A stretch of DNA of 64,000 bases from Balaenoptera acutorostrata (GCF_949987535.1 NC_080066.1:95313600-95377599), one strand, 5' to 3'. Counted from the first letter of the stretch, positions 30,001 through 44,700 are shown. Notes: generated from the letters alone by a model not told the origin. Translations and numbers: made by a program.

Positions 30001-33000
30001 TGTTCATGACACTTAAAACATATGGCACTTTTGTTATTGTGGCACTTAAAATTACCATAAATATATATCTACATGTTTACCATATACCTGTTTCATCAAA
30101 CTGACAGTAACCTCTTACAGACGGACTTAGAAGCTAATTATCTGTATCTTAACTCCTCTCACTCCTAGCAGTGCCCAGCATACTTGCTCCATAAATGAAG
30201 TGTCAGACATGCAAGTCCCAGAAAACTGCTCTGCTAATAATCAGCATACTATATTCATCTCCCTCCTATTTTGAAGACATTTTCAACCTTTTTATTGTGA
30301 AATATAATACCCATAAAATGCAGAAACAATGTATATACACCTTAATACATATTAACAAATACATTGTACAACCATGTAAACACTCTACAGATTAAGAAAT
30401 GAAATACTGCCATAAACCCCGGAAACCTTTGCATGCTTTTCTCAGTCATAATCCTTCCCACAAGAGACTCACTTAAATGACAGCCACCTCCCTGCTTTCC
30501 TTTTTTAACACCAAACATCACACCTAAACATCATAGCTTAATTTTGCCTGCTTTTGGACTATACTACAAAGCTACAGTAATCAAGACAGTATGGTACTGG
30601 CACAAAAACAGAAATATAGATCAATGGAACACGACAAAAAGCTCAGAGATAAATCCACACACATATGGTCACCTTATTTTTGATAAAGGAGGCAAGCATA
30701 TACAATGGAGAAAAGACAGCCTCTTCAATAAGTGGTGCTGGGAAAACTGGACAGCTACATGTAAAAGAATGAAATTAGAACACTCCCTAACACCATACAC
30801 AAAAATAAACTCAAAATGGATTAAAGACCTAAATGTAAGGCCAGACACTATCAAACTCTTAGAGGAAAACATAGGAAGAACACTCTATGACATAAATCAC
30901 ATCAAGATCCTTTTTGACCCGCCTCCTAGAGAAATGGAAATAAAAACAAAAATAAACAAATGGGACCTAATGAAACTTAAAAGCTTTTGCACAGCAAAGG
31001 AAAACATAAACAAGAAGAAAAGACAACCCTCAGAATGGGAGAAAATGTTTGCAAATGAAGCAACTGACTAAGGATTAATCTCCAAAATTTACAAGCAGCT
31101 CATGCAGCTCAATATCAAAAAACCAAACAACCCAATCCAAAAATGGGCAGAAGACCTAAATAGACATTTCTCCAAAGAAGATATACAGATTGCCAACAAA
31201 CACATGAAAAGGATGCTCAACATCACTAATCACTAGAGAAATGCAAATCAAAACTACAATGAGGTATCACCTCATACCAGTCAGAACGGCCATCATCAAA
31301 AAATCTACAAACAATAAATGCTGGAGAGGGTGTGGAGAAAAGGGAACCCTCTTGCACTCTTGGTGGGAATGTAAATTGATACAGCCACTATGGAGAACAG
31401 TATGGAGGTTCCTTAAAAAACTAAAAAGAGAACTACCATACGATCCAGCAATCCCACTACTGAGCATATACCCTGAGAAAACCATAATTTAAAAAGAGTC
31501 ATGTACCACAATGTTCACTGCAGCTCTATTTACAATAGCCAGGACATGGAAGCAACCTAAGTGTCCATCAACAGGTGAATGGATAAAGAAGATGTGGCAC
31601 ATATATACAATGGAATATTACTCAGTCATAAAAAGAAACGAAACTGAGTAATTTGTAGTGAGGTGGATGGACCTAGAGTCTGTCATACAGAGTGAAGTTA
31701 AGTCAGTACGAGAAAAATACTGTATGCTAAAACATATATATGGAATCTAAAAAAAAAAAAGTGGCTCTGAAGAACCTAGGAGCAGGACAGGAATAAAGAC
31801 GCAGACGTAGAGAATGGACTTGAGGACATGGGGAGGGGGAAGGGTAAGCTGAGACGAAGTGAGAGAGTGGCATGGACATAAATACACTACCAATGTAAAA
31901 TAGATAGCTAGTGGGAAGCAGGCGCATAGCACAGGGAGATCAGCTTGGTGCTTTGTGACCACCTAGAGGGGTGGGATAGGGAGGGTGGGAGGGAGACGCA
32001 AGAGGGAGGAGATATGGGGATATATGTATATGTGTAGCTGATTCACTTTGTTATAAAGCAGAAACTAATGCACCATTGTAAAGCAATTATACTCCAATAA
32101 AGATGTTAAAAAATATAATAATAATTTTGCCTACTTTTGAAATCTTTAAAGCATAATTACAGAGATGTGTTCTTTGCGTAGCTTTTTTTCTTCTCACACA
32201 ACATATCTGTAAAATGCATCTATATGCTGTTGCACATAATTCATTTATTTTTACTGTGGTATACTACTCCACTGATTATTCATACTATTATTTATTCATT
32301 CTACTGCTATTAGGTATCTGGGTTTGTTTTCAGATTTTAGTTACTCTGAGTCTTGGTGCCATAAACATTGTTGTAGACCGCTGTTCTGCTGGTTACTTAG
32401 GAGTCAAACTGCTAGATCAAGGGCATGTGAATCACCAATTTCAGTAGGTACTGTCAAACTACTTTCCAAAGTGGTTATACCAATTTACATTCCCATTAGC
32501 AGTGCATGAGAGTTCCCATTTATCAAGAGTTGATACTATCAGAGGATTTTTGTTATAACCATTCTGGCAGGCATGTAGTGAAATCTTGCTGTGGATGTAG
32601 TTTGCATTTCCAATTATAAATGAGATGCTCAACATCCCTCCTGGCTATTTCTAGGTCCTTGCATTTTCATATAAATTTTGGAATCAGCTTTTCAAGCTTC
32701 ACATAAAAAGCTGTCAAGGGGCTTCCCTGGTGGCGCAGTGGTTGAGAATCTGCCTGCCAATGCAGGGGACACGGGTTCGAGCCCTGGTCTGCGAAGATCC
32801 CACATGCCGCGGGGCAACTAGGCCCGTGAGCCACAAGTACTGAGCCTGCGCGTTTGGAGCCTGTGCTCCGCAACAAGAGAGGCCGCGACAGTGAGAGGCC
32901 CGCGCACGGCGATGAAGAGCGGCCCCCACTCGCCGCAACCAGAGAAAGCCCACACACAGAAACGAAGACCCAACACAGCCAAAAATAAATAAATAAAGCG

Positions 33001-36000
33001 TAAAAATTAAAAAAAAAAAAAGCTGTCAAGATTTTGATTAGGATTGTAATGAAATTACAGATGAAAAAGAGAAGGAATACCATTACAATATCCAGTTTTG
33101 CTTGCTAACAGTTTTTTGGTTTTTTTGGTTTTTTGTTTTTTAATTTAAGAATGGATATTGAGAGGTTTCTGGGGAGATGGTGGAGTAGGCAGCACCGCAT
33201 ATATAACTCCAGATCTGAACAACAACTGTACTGACAGAATCTGTCTGATGTATTTTGAAACTCTGGAGTCTGCTGAAGGCTTACAACTTCCAGGGGAAGA
33301 CTTGGACAGTAAACTTTGTGTTCAATTTCAGCTCTTGGCACAATAGCAGTTACCCATTCTTCATCCCTCTTGTCACCTGGCAGGCAGCTGGGCATGTGTT
33401 CCTGGAGCAGCTTACACACAGTGGGAGCCAGGGTGAGCAGAAAGGACCCTGTCTTCCAAATGTCAGGGATCTCTACTCTGACTGCTGCTTCTGGCAACAG
33501 AGGTGCAGACAAAGAGGCAGGAAGCCATTGCTGCTGAAGCTCCCCACACTATCGCAAGGCGTTACCCCTTTGTCTTAAGTAACTTCTAGGGGATTTAAAT
33601 GGACAGCACCCTTTTCTCCTCTTCATTTTTCACTTTTTCTCCTTTTTGGGAGTCAGACACTAAAGACTAGAATGCTAAAAAAAACCAAAAAACAAAACAG
33701 AACAAAAAAACCAAAACCCTGCATATATGAGGAAAATTAGAAAGTGACTATGCATGCCCAATGAAAGGCTCAAAAAAGACCTGAGAATACCTTAAGTTTA
33801 CACCTCAGGCTGATCCTTGGCACAAAGACAGCCTACAACAATCAAAAAAACAAAACCAATAACAAAACAAACAAACAGAAAACCCTGAGGAAGGAGAATC
33901 TGATTTCCAGAGTTACCACATTATTAGACTCAAATGTCCAGTGTTCCACAAAACATCACAAGGCATACAAAGAAACAAGAAAGTATGGCCAATTCAAAGG
34001 AAAAAAATAATCAACAAACTGTCCCTGAAAAGGACCTAATGACAGATATACCAAAGACTTTAAAACAACTGTCTTAAAGATACTCAAAAAAATAAAGGAA
34101 GATGTGGAGAAAGTCAAGAAAACAATGTGTGAGTAAAATGGAAATACTGATAAAGAGACATAAAACCTGAAAGAAACCAAAAAGCAATCCTGGAGCTGGA
34201 AAGTACAGTAACTAAAATGAAAAATTAGCTAGAGGGATTCAAAGACAGATTTGAACAGGCAAAAGAAAGAATCAGTGAACTTGAAGATCAGACAATGGAA
34301 ATCATGGAGTCTGAGGAACAGGAATAAAAGAGATTAAAGACAAGTGAATAGAGCCTAAGGACCTGTGTGATACCATCAAGTGGACCAATATAGGCTTCAC
34401 AGGCATTCCAGAGAGAGAAGAGAAAAATGGGCAGAGAGAACATCTGAAGAAATAACAGCTGAAAACTTTCAAACTTCAAGGAAAGACATGAATATAAACA
34501 TCCAGAAAGCCCAACAAATTCCAAGATGAACTCACAGAGACCCACACTGAGACACATTACAATCAAACTTTCAAAAGAGAAAGACAAGCAGCAAGAAACG
34601 AATCATCACAAGGGATCCTCAATAGAAATATGAGCAGATTACTCATCTGAAACTTTGGAAGCCACCAGAGAGTGAGCTGATCTATTCAAAGTGCTAAAAT
34701 CCTATATGTGGCAAAACTGTCCTTCAATAGTGAGGGAGAAATTAAATTCTCAGATAAACAAAAGCTGAGGTAGTTCATGACCATTAAACCTGCCTGCAAA
34801 AAATATTCAAGGGAGTTCTGCAAGGTGAAATGAAAGGACACTAGACAATAATTCAAACTTATATGGAAAAATAAAGATCTCACTACAGGTAAATACATGG
34901 GCAATTATAAAAGCCAGTATTATTATAACAATGGTTTGTAACTGCACTTTCCATTTTCTACAGGATTTGAGAGAGTAATACATTTAAAGGGAAAAAATCA
35001 TTACTATGAAAGTTAGCATTACTGTATTTTTAGTTTATAACTCCAAATCTTGTTTTCTACATAATTTAAGAATTAAGGCACTTTAAAAAATTATTTATGT
35101 TTTTGAAGACACAATGTATAAATATGTAATACTGTGACATCAACAACCAAAAGATATGGAAACACAGCTATAAAGGAGAAGAGTTTTTCTGTTATTCAAG
35201 TTAAGTTGGTATAAATTCAAATTAGAATGTTATAACTTCAGGATGGTAAATGTAACCCCTATGGTAACCACAAAAAAATAGCTATAGAATACCCGTAAAG
35301 GAAATGAGGAAAAAATTTAAACATTTCACAACAAAATATCAACTAAACACAAAATAATACAGTAATGTAGGAAATGAGGAACTAAAGAGTTTTAAGGCAT
35401 ATAGAAAACAAACAGCACAATGACAGAAGTCCCTCCTTATCAATAATTATTTTAAATGTAAATAGATTAAATTCTCCCATCAAAAGAAAGATCGGCAGAA
35501 TCAATTAAAAAAACGCATGATCCAACTACACCCTGTGTACAAGAGACTCACTTGAGAGCCAAAGATATAAACAGGTTGAAAGTGAAAGGATGGAAAATGA
35601 TATTCCATGCAAGTAATAACTAAAAGAGAACAGGGATGGCTATACCAAGATCAGACAAAGTAAACATTAAATCAAAAAAGGTTGCAAGAGACAAAGAAGG
35701 ACATTATATATTAATAAAAGGTTCAATCCATCCAGAAGAAATAACTATCACAAACATTTACACACCTAATGACAGACCACCAAAATACGTGATGCAAAAA
35801 CTAACAGAATTGTATTAGATGACATCTTCTTCCTTCATAATGCTGTTTCGCCTACATTGAAAATCTGTAGTTTAGTGTAGCAACCTTCATTAATTATGTG
35901 AGATAGATCTTCTGGATAACTTGCTGCAGCTTCTATATCAGCACTTGCTGCTTCTCCTTGCACTTTTATGTTACTGAAGACAGCTTCTTTCCATAAACTT

Positions 36001-38656
36001 CAAGAACCAACCACAGCTAGCTTCAAACTTTTCTTCTGCAGCTTCTTCACCTCTCTCAGCAGCCTTCATAGAATTGAAGAGAGTTAGGGCCTTGCTCTGG
36101 ATTAGGCTTTGGCTTAAGGGAATGTTGTGACTGGTTTGATATTCTATTCAAACCACTTAAACTTTCTGAATGTCAGCAATAAGACTGTTTCGCTTTCTTA
36201 TTATTCATGTGTTCACTGAAGTAGCATTTTAAATTTCCTTCAAGAACTTTTCCTTTGCATTCACAACTTGGCTAACTGTTTGGTGCAACAGGCCTAGCTT
36301 TCAGCCCATCTCAGCTTTTGACATGCCCTCCTCACTAAGCTTAATCGTTTGCAACTTTGATTTAAAATGAGAGATGTAAGACTCTTCCTTTCACTTGAAA
36401 ACTTAGAGGCCATTGTAGGGTTATTAATCGGCCTTATTTCAATATTGTTGTGTCTCAGGAAATAGGGAGGTCAAGGAGAGGCAGAGAGATGGGAAAGAGC
36501 CAGTAGCTAGAGTAGTCAGAACACACACAACATTTATTAAATTTGCCATCTTATATCGGTGCAATTCATAGAGCCCCAAAACAATTACATTAGTAACATC
36601 AGAGATCACTGATCAAGGATCACCAAAACAAGTGTAATTATAATGAAAAAGTTTGAAATATTGTGAGAATTACCGAACTATGACACAAAGACACGAAGGG
36701 AGCATATGTTGCTGGAAAACATGGTGCCAACAGACTTGCTGGACGCCAGATTGCCACAAACCTTCAATTTATAAAAACTGCAGGGGCTTCCCTGGTGGCG
36801 CAGTGGTTGAGAGTCTGCCTGCCAATGCAGGGGACGCGGGTTCGAGCCCTGGTCTGGGAGGATCCCACATGCCGCGGAGCAACTGGGCCCGTGGGCCACA
36901 ACTGCTGAGCCTGCGCATCTGGAGCCTGTGCTCCACAACAAGAGGCTGCAACAGTGAGAGGCCCGCGCACCGCGATGAAGAGTGGCCCCCGCTTGCCGCA
37001 ACTGGAGAAAGCCCTCGCACAGAAACGAAGACCCAACACACCCAAAAATAAATAAATTATAAAAACTGCAGTATCTGCAAAGCACAATAAAGCCAAGTGC
37101 AATAAAATGAGGTATGTGAATCTCTTTTTCTTTATCCCAACTACATCACCTTTATAGTAAGTCTTAAAATCAGGTAGTGTAAGTCTATCAACTATGTTCT
37201 TTATCAAAGTTATTTATTAAAGGACTATTCTAAGTCCTTTGTTTTCCATATAAATTTTAGAAACAACTCACCAATTTCTACCAGAAGAAGTCTGTTGAGG
37301 TTTTGATTGGAACAGCATCAAATTTATAAATCAATCTGAGGAAAACTGTATCTCACCAACAGAGTCCTCTGATGCATGAAAACTGTGTACCTCTCCATTT
37401 ACTTAGATCTTTTAAAGTGCTCTCAGCACTTTTTAGTATAAAGTGGGTTTTTTTTTGCAACTTTTGTTAGATTTATCCTTAAGCATTTCATTTCTTTGTA
37501 TGTTCTTTAAATGGTATTTTTAACTCCAATTTCCAGTTGTTCATTGGTATATATACAAATACACTGTATACTGATATTGTTGTATGCTGTGACCTCACTA
37601 AACTAACTTACAGTTCTAGTAGCTTTTTTGTAGATTCCCTAGAATTTCCCTATCTATGAAAAAGCCAATTTTATTTCTTCCTTTCCAACCTGGATGCATT
37701 TTCTTTTTCATGCCTTACTGCACTGGCTAGAATGTATGATGTTAAATAGACATGATGAAAGAGGACAATATTCCTCACTCCTCATCTCTGGGGAAAAGCA
37801 CTCAGCACCATTAGTATGTTGGCTGTAGAGTTTTTGTTTTTTGTTTTTGTTTGTGTTATAATATTTATTTATTTATTTGGTTGTGCCGGGTCTTAGTTGG
37901 GGCTCGCGGGCTCCTTAGTTGCAGCACTTGGGTTCCTTAGTTGTGGCATGCGAACTCTTACTTGCAGCATGCATGTGGGATCTAGTTCCGTGACCAGGGA
38001 TCGAAACCAGGCCCCTTACATTGGGAGTGCAAAGTCTTACCCACTGCGCCACCAGCGATGTCCCTGTAGGGTTTTTTATAGATGCTCCTTATCAGGTTGA
38101 GGAAGTCTCCTTCTATTCCTAGCGTGCTTAAGAACTTTTACCAGGAATGGATTTTGTCAATTTTTCAAAATATCTATTGAAATCATCACATGGCATTTTT
38201 TAAAAAGTCTGTTACGGGGCTTCCCTGGTGGCGCAGTGGTTGAGGGTCTGCCTGCCAATGCAGGGGACGCGGGTTCGAGCCCTGGTTTGGGAGGATCCCA
38301 CATGCCGCGGAGCAACTAGGCCCGTGAGCCACAACTACTGAGCCTGCACGTCTGGAGCCTGTGCTCTGCAACAAGAGAGGCCGCGACAGTGAGAGGCCCG
38401 CGCACCGCGATGAAGAGTGGCCCCCATTTGCCGCAACTAGAGAAAGCCCTCGTACAGAAACAAAGACCCAACACAGCCAAAAATAAATAATAAATAAAAA
38501 TTTAAAAAAAAAAAGTCTGTTACGGTAATGGTGAACTACAGTGATTATTTTCAGGTGTTAAATTAACCCTGCGGACCTGGAATAAATCCCACTAGGCCGT
38601 GATGTACTATCCTTCAAATATACTCTTGGATTTGATTTGCTAAATTTTCATTTATA

Positions 38657-38726
<70 letters not shown>

Positions 38727-41700
38727 ATCCCTCAGGGGTATTACTACAGTTCTATTGTAATGTCTTTTCCTAGTTTGAGTATCAGGGTAATGCTGGTCTC
38801 ATAGAATAAAACCATTTTACAGAAGTGTTTGTGTAGACTGGATATTATTTCTTCCTTAAACAGTTTTGTAGAATTAACCATGAAGACATCTGGAACTGGT
38901 GTCATTATTGTGGGAGTTTTCACTACAAGTTCACAGGTACAGGGCTAAGCAATTACTTATTTCTTCTTAAGTGAGTCTGGTAGCTTTGTATCTTTCAAAA
39001 AATCTGTTCATTTCATCTAAGTTGTCCAATTAATTGGCATAAAATTGTTCCTAATATTTCCTTATTATCCTTTTAAAGTCTGCAGTAATATTACTTCTCA
39101 TCCCTGATATTGGTAATTTTTGTGTTCTTTTTTCCTAATCAGTTTCCTACAGATATCAATTTTATTGATGACTCGTAGGTATACATCTCCAACAAAATTC
39201 TAAGTGGTCTGAGAAAGGAGGAACACCAGATTTTTAATCCTTTGTCATGGTACAACCCGCAGCAGCTAAGCACAGTACTTTTATATCAATACCACCTGCA
39301 GTATTTTTAGACAAATGAAAGAGTAAATAGGTGATAAGAGTGAAGGCCAAATTTCAGAAATTGTATCTTACACAGTAGAAAAAACACAAAGACTTGGAAA
39401 ACTTGGGTTCAAATCCCTACCGCTCACTTAACAGCAATGTGACCTTGAGGAAGAAGTCACTTAAACACTCTAAGCACTCGGTTAGTGTATCTGTAAAATG
39501 GAGAAACCTCCTTATCACAAAAGGTTGCAAGATTTAAATGACATACCCTTATACAGTGCTCTTCACAAAGACTGTCTAATAACGTTAGTATCCCTCTGTT
39601 CACATCAATGGATTAATGGGCCACTAATGGCAGAACAATTTTTAAGTCTATTACAATGACAAAAAAAGTTATCATCAAATGCCTAGACTTCATGCATTAA
39701 AAACACTAATTTTTAATTTATACATTAACTACAGAATAAATACACAAACACGAAAAAATTCAAGCTGTACAAAATGACACAAAAATGAAAGGCAAGTCTT
39801 CCTTCCACCCTACCCAGTGTCACAGTCCCCACGACTGACTACTTTCAACCATTTGTGTTTAGTTTTGGTGGTTACCTCAATAATCCTAAATCAAACACCT
39901 CCCCTCAACTCCATGATTTAGCAGTGGCTAAGGACTCAAGTGTGATGAACGATAAGGAAATTAGCATCCTAAACTTGCTCCACCTTTCATCTTCTGTCGG
40001 CTATAGCGCTACTTTCACATTGTCATGGTTTATTGTACTGATTTCTGTTCTAAAATTCTATTTGGAACTTTAGCAATTTGTATATGCCAATTCTAATAAT
40101 CGAAATACCAATACATTTGCTTACAAAATTATGCTTATGTGATCAATCCTTGTAGAATCAACTAATGTGACTGACCCCTTAGAGGAAGAAAATGTAATTC
40201 TATACCACTAAATTTGTTGAAACTGACCAACAGATTCTCTTTTCTTATACTCTTAATTGCTCAAAATTTTACCAAAAATTGTATTGGTTCATAGTTGGAC
40301 CATAATTTTCCTGTACAAATTTTTTCCTTCCAGTGTTCTTAATTGTTTTTTTAATTGATGAAGGTGGCGTGAATCTTCACCTAAACATTAATCATCCAGG
40401 TTCTTAACGATGTCATTTCTTAAAATAAACCTAATATTCTCTTAAAGATAGTCTTCTCAGCATCTTTAGATTTTCTACTTTAAATTAGACTACTTGCTTT
40501 CTAGTCTTGCTTTGTAGTTGTCATCCTAAGATTGTTTTCTCCCCCTCTTGGGCCGGGTCCACAATTCACCAGATGTTATCTCATGCTTCTTGAATTTTTT
40601 GTTTTCCATTTTCTGGAGCACAACCTCAAGAAATTCACCAGGAGTCTGTAAGAGATCAACTTCCTGCATCCTGATTGTATGTTTTAATATATCTCTATCT
40701 CATGCATAATTATAAATTATGGTTTATAATTTGGCCAAGAGTGCTAGGTTAAAAATTCATCCAATCCCCACTTGACTCTAATTTTATTTTTTTTGGTGGG
40801 GGGCTTAGTCGAGTCTTAGTTGCATCACACAGGATCTTTCATTGCAGTGCGCAGGCTCCTCGCTGCGGCACGTGGGCTCCTCTCTAGTTGTGGTGCGTGA
40901 GCTCCAGAGCGAGTGGGCTCTGTAGTTGTGGTGCACGGGCTTCCAGTTGCCCCACGGCATACGGGATCCTCCCCGACGAGGGATCGAACCTGCATCCCCT
41001 GCATTGGAAGGCGCATTCTCAACCACTGGACCACCAGGTAAGTCCCTAGACTCTGATTTTAGAAACAATGATTCAAACGTCCTGTGTTACTTTGATATCA
41101 CACTGATTCTAAATCCTTCCTAGGAAAAGTGCCTTCTCTTTAAAAGAGTTCAGGATATCTTCTTCACCCTCAATGCTCTGAAACGTCAGAAGAATGTGTC
41201 TAGATAGAGTCACCTTAAAATTATTTCTGCCTGGTATTCAGTGGGCCCTTAAAATCAGAAGTGTCATGTCTTTCAGCTCCGAGACATTTTCTATCATTTC
41301 TTTTGGGGGGGGGGGGGGCCATGCTGCACAGCATACAGGATCTTAGTTCCCTGACCAGGGATCAAACCCTCGCCCCCCGCAATGGAAGCACGGAGTCTTA
41401 ACCACTGGACCGCCAGGGAAGTGCCTCCACCATCATTTCTTTGAGTAATTTCTCTCTTCCATTTCTCTCCTCACTTTCTCCAACTCCTTTAAATCACAGC
41501 AATTTTTTTTCTCGTTTTCCTCCTATCTTTTTGCAAAACATACTGATAGATTTCTTCAACTTCTTCCAGTTTTTGTATTTATTTTTGTTTGTTTTCGGTC
41601 TCAGCAACATTTCTGTCTCCAAGAACTCTTCGCTATTTCTACTCCTTTTACAGAGCAATCATAACACAAATATCTTCCCTCCTTTCCTCACTGTCCCCTA

Positions 41701-44700
41701 ACAGTACAAGAAAATTAATGGCTCCTAGAGCATCGTAGACTATGTCTTTCAGTAAGGACTATACCAGTGAGAAAACCCAAATATACTATGATAATTGGCT
41801 GCCTTCTGGAGTTTAACTCTGATTAAGACACAGGGTAAAGACTCTACCAAGAAAGCAAAGTAATAAACCTAACAGATACACAGTATTCCTACTGCTGTGG
41901 CTTTTGTAACTTATTTCTGTTGCTTTGAAATGGAAAAGTGTTGCTGTAAGCGCAGGATGGGAATAAACTCAATAAGGAGATATGGATAAAACTAAATTAA
42001 TAATTTTGTATTATATTTCATTTTAAACCTTTTAAATCATATTTACAGAAAGATCATTTAGGTATATGAAGGCAATACCTTATTTAAACACTGAAATACC
42101 GATTAAAACAGCCTGGCACTGGTCACAAAATGGAGAGCAGAAACCAAAAACAGACCCAAACATTGGTATATTTTAATTTCCTTTATCATAGGTGACATTT
42201 TAAACCAGTAGGGAAAGTATTTATTCTCAACAAGTGATGGTACAACCAGCTAGCCATTTGGGGGAAAAATGAAGCCCTACGACAAATCTCACATCAAATA
42301 AATTCCAAATATATTAACAATTTAATTTTTTAAGCCCATGTATTAATCTAAATATTTTTAAATCTTGAGGATAGAGAAAGACTTTCTATGTAAGATTCCA
42401 AAGAACCAAAACCTTAAAAAGAAGAGACCACCAGACTTAACCATCTCTGATTTTCCTTTGTCAGGGGAGGTGGGAAGACCTTTGAACAAAATTAAAATAT
42501 AAATTACAAAATTACAACCTGGAAAAAAATAAAACTCTGGGAAACATATGGGGAAAAAAACAAAGCCACGCCAATAAAAGTTAGCAAAGAGTTTTAAAAA
42601 GCAATTTACAGAAGAAAGTTTATGACAAATAATGAACCTATCACTGAAGAAATATAAATTTAAGACATCAATTTCTGCCTATTAGTTTGAATATCCAATG
42701 TTAAGAATATAGAAGTGGGCTTCCCTGGTGGCGCAGTGGTTAAGAATCTGCCTACCAATGCAGGGGACACAGGTTTGAGCCCTGGTCCGGGAAGATCCCA
42801 CATGCCACGGAGCAACTAAGCCCATGCACCGCAGCTACTGAGCCTGTGCTCTAGAGCCCACGAGCCACAACTACTGAGCCCAGGCACATCTACTAAAGCC
42901 CACGTGCTCTAGAGCCCGTGCTCCGCAACAAGAGAAGCCACCGCAATGAGGAACCTGCGCACTGCAACAAAGAGTAGCCCCCGCTCGCTGCAACTAGAGA
43001 AAGCCCGCGCGTAGCAACAATGACCCAACACAGGAAGGAAGGAAGGAAGGAAGGAAGGAAGGAAGGAAGGAAGGAAGGAAGGAAGGAAAGAAAAAGAAAG
43101 AAAGGAAGGAAGGAAGGAAAGGAAAGAAAGAAAGAAGGAAGGAAGGAAAGAATATATAAGTGGCACTATCCAAATACTGGTAAATGTGTAGTTGGTATAA
43201 TTCTAGCAACATTTAGAAATGTTTAAAAAGCACTCATTGTCACAGCAATTCCACTTTTAATAGCCTATACTGAACATGGATGTTCATCACTGTACTGTTT
43301 GAAAACCCAACAAGGTTAAATGTCCAGCCAAAAGGACTGTAATAATATGAAGGTATTAAAACTAAAATTATAATATAGAGCTGCACTTGTTAATATGGAA
43401 AGCAGAACATGACTTTATGATATGAAATTTCTAAAAGTTACCACATACACAGTAGTTCCATTTCTATAAAAATATATATACATATGCACACAAGTGGATT
43501 AATAGAAAATCTTGGAAGAATATATGTAAAAATATTAATCATCCAATCTAACTGAAGTAAGTACATGGCAAGCAATTAACAAATGTAAATATAAACTGCC
43601 AAAAATGGAGTATTAATCCTCTAATAAACTAAGAAGCAAGGAACTCTTCAATTACATGGTAAAATTATAGTCAGTCTATTTAAACAAAACAAAAAGATAT
43701 AATAGGAAGGAAAAAAAGTCAAAAATGAAATATGTAACTTGAATCTACATAACATTATACTAAAAAGGAAAAATAAGCTTTTCAAAAGAGTACGTAATGC
43801 TCAACTCAGTTATGCCCTTATTCTGTCCCCAGATCTCCAACCAACTGATGAATGGCTCAAACCATGACCAGAAGGTCTTTCTGTAAACTTCTTCCTTTAG
43901 AAAATAAAATGACGTGTGCTGGCTGACTTGATTGTGGTAATTATTTCACAAAGTATACATATGCCGTATCATCATGTTGTACATTTTATGTGCAATTTGT
44001 CAATTATACCTAAATTCAGCTTGGGGGAAAAAAAGAAAATGATGGATTACCATGATCATATGTATATTCAAAGAACATGGGGGCCGTGAAGTGAGGGAGT
44101 CGGGGCAAGACACACGGAAAAAAAGATGAAGACTCAAAGGCATTCTGAAAATCCAAATAAGAGAATGATTCAAATTTAGCACAAAAAAGCTATCTTCAAG
44201 AGAAAATTTCAATTTAAAAAAAGGCATGCGTGCGCAGTTGTGTGTATGTTGCACGTGCCATATAGAAAGAGCATTTTAAGGATAATAAGAAATTTTTATG
44301 AGATCATTGATTAGGATTAAAGTAAGTAATATTTGAAATACGTTTTCAAATAACCATACTTTTCCTCTTTTCTCTTTTTTTTTTTTTTTTTGGCCACACC
44401 GTGTGGCATGCGGGATCTTAGTTCCCCAACCAGGGATTGAACCCGTGCCCTCTGCCTTGGGAGCACAGAGTCTTAACCACTGAACCACCAGGGAAGTCCC
44501 GAAATAACCATACTTTTCTTTAAAAAAAAAAAAAAAAAAACTACACTGTTTTAACTCTCAATTAATACTCACTGTATTCTAGCTTCTTTCTCTTCTTTTT
44601 CTCTTTCAATTGTTCTTCCTCCTCCCTGACTCCCTCTTCTCCTTCTTCTCTTTGCTCCTCTCCCAAATTATCATAAAATACTGGATCACGATGAGCAGTC

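Larger units (their letters stand above)
30273..33110 (-). repeat. Old L1M LINE, antisense to plus, split by a young L1 and a SINE
   Basis: Pieces at 30273-30538, 32140-32704 and 33031-33110 read as one ancient L1 on the minus strand. On the plus strand they show 'tttttattgtgaaatataat', 'ctttccaaagtggttatacc' and 'gattttgattaggattgtaa'. The insertions at 30557 and 32719 both duplicated its sequence and are therefore younger. Confidence 0.75.
35826..37121 (+). mobile_element. Tigger1 DNA transposon, one half, split by a SINE
   Basis: The run 'ctgtttcgcctacattgaaa', 'attaggctttggcttaaggg', 'ttgttgtgtctcaggaaata' and the terminal 'caataaaatgaggtatg' match one half of Tigger1 (mariner/pogo group) as I recall it. 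The right terminal repeat is near 37110-37121. The left half is missing at the junction with the old L1. A CHR SINE at 36784 splits the end. Confidence 0.88.
37122..39190 (-). repeat. Old L1M LINE, antisense, split by two SINEs
   Basis: Plus-strand phrases such as 'gaggttttgattggaacagc', 'gtgacctcactaaactaact' and 'tttattgatgactcgtaggt' are the reverse of L1 ORF2. The start overlaps in content with 32640-33060, so it is a different element from that one. An (AT)n run lies inside it. Confidence 0.7.
42180..43560 (+). repeat. Old L1M LINE, plus strand, split by a SINE
   Basis: Phrases such as 'ttctcaacaagtgatggtac', 'aagagaccaccagacttaac' and 'gttcatcactgtactgtttg' fit a diverged L1 3' part. 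The SINE at 42719 is inserted in it. Limits are rough. Confidence 0.5.

Noticed and set aside
30544..31071. A 175-codon reverse-transcriptase-related frame as a host gene
   Set aside because: It is an L1 ORF2 fragment with a stop, a frameshift and flanking duplications.
35826..36413. A domesticated Tigger-derived gene
   Set aside because: The frame breaks soon after the start, the catalytic region is missing and no splice signals join it to MGA.
36764..37207. Minus-strand frames of up to 147 codons around the SINE at 36784
   Set aside because: The GC-rich CHR body gives long frames on its reverse strand at every copy (also near 28607, 32667 and 61756). They are not genes.
43020..43226. Open frame coding Lys-Glu-Gly-Arg repeats
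   Set aside because: It is translation of the (GGAA)n microsatellite.
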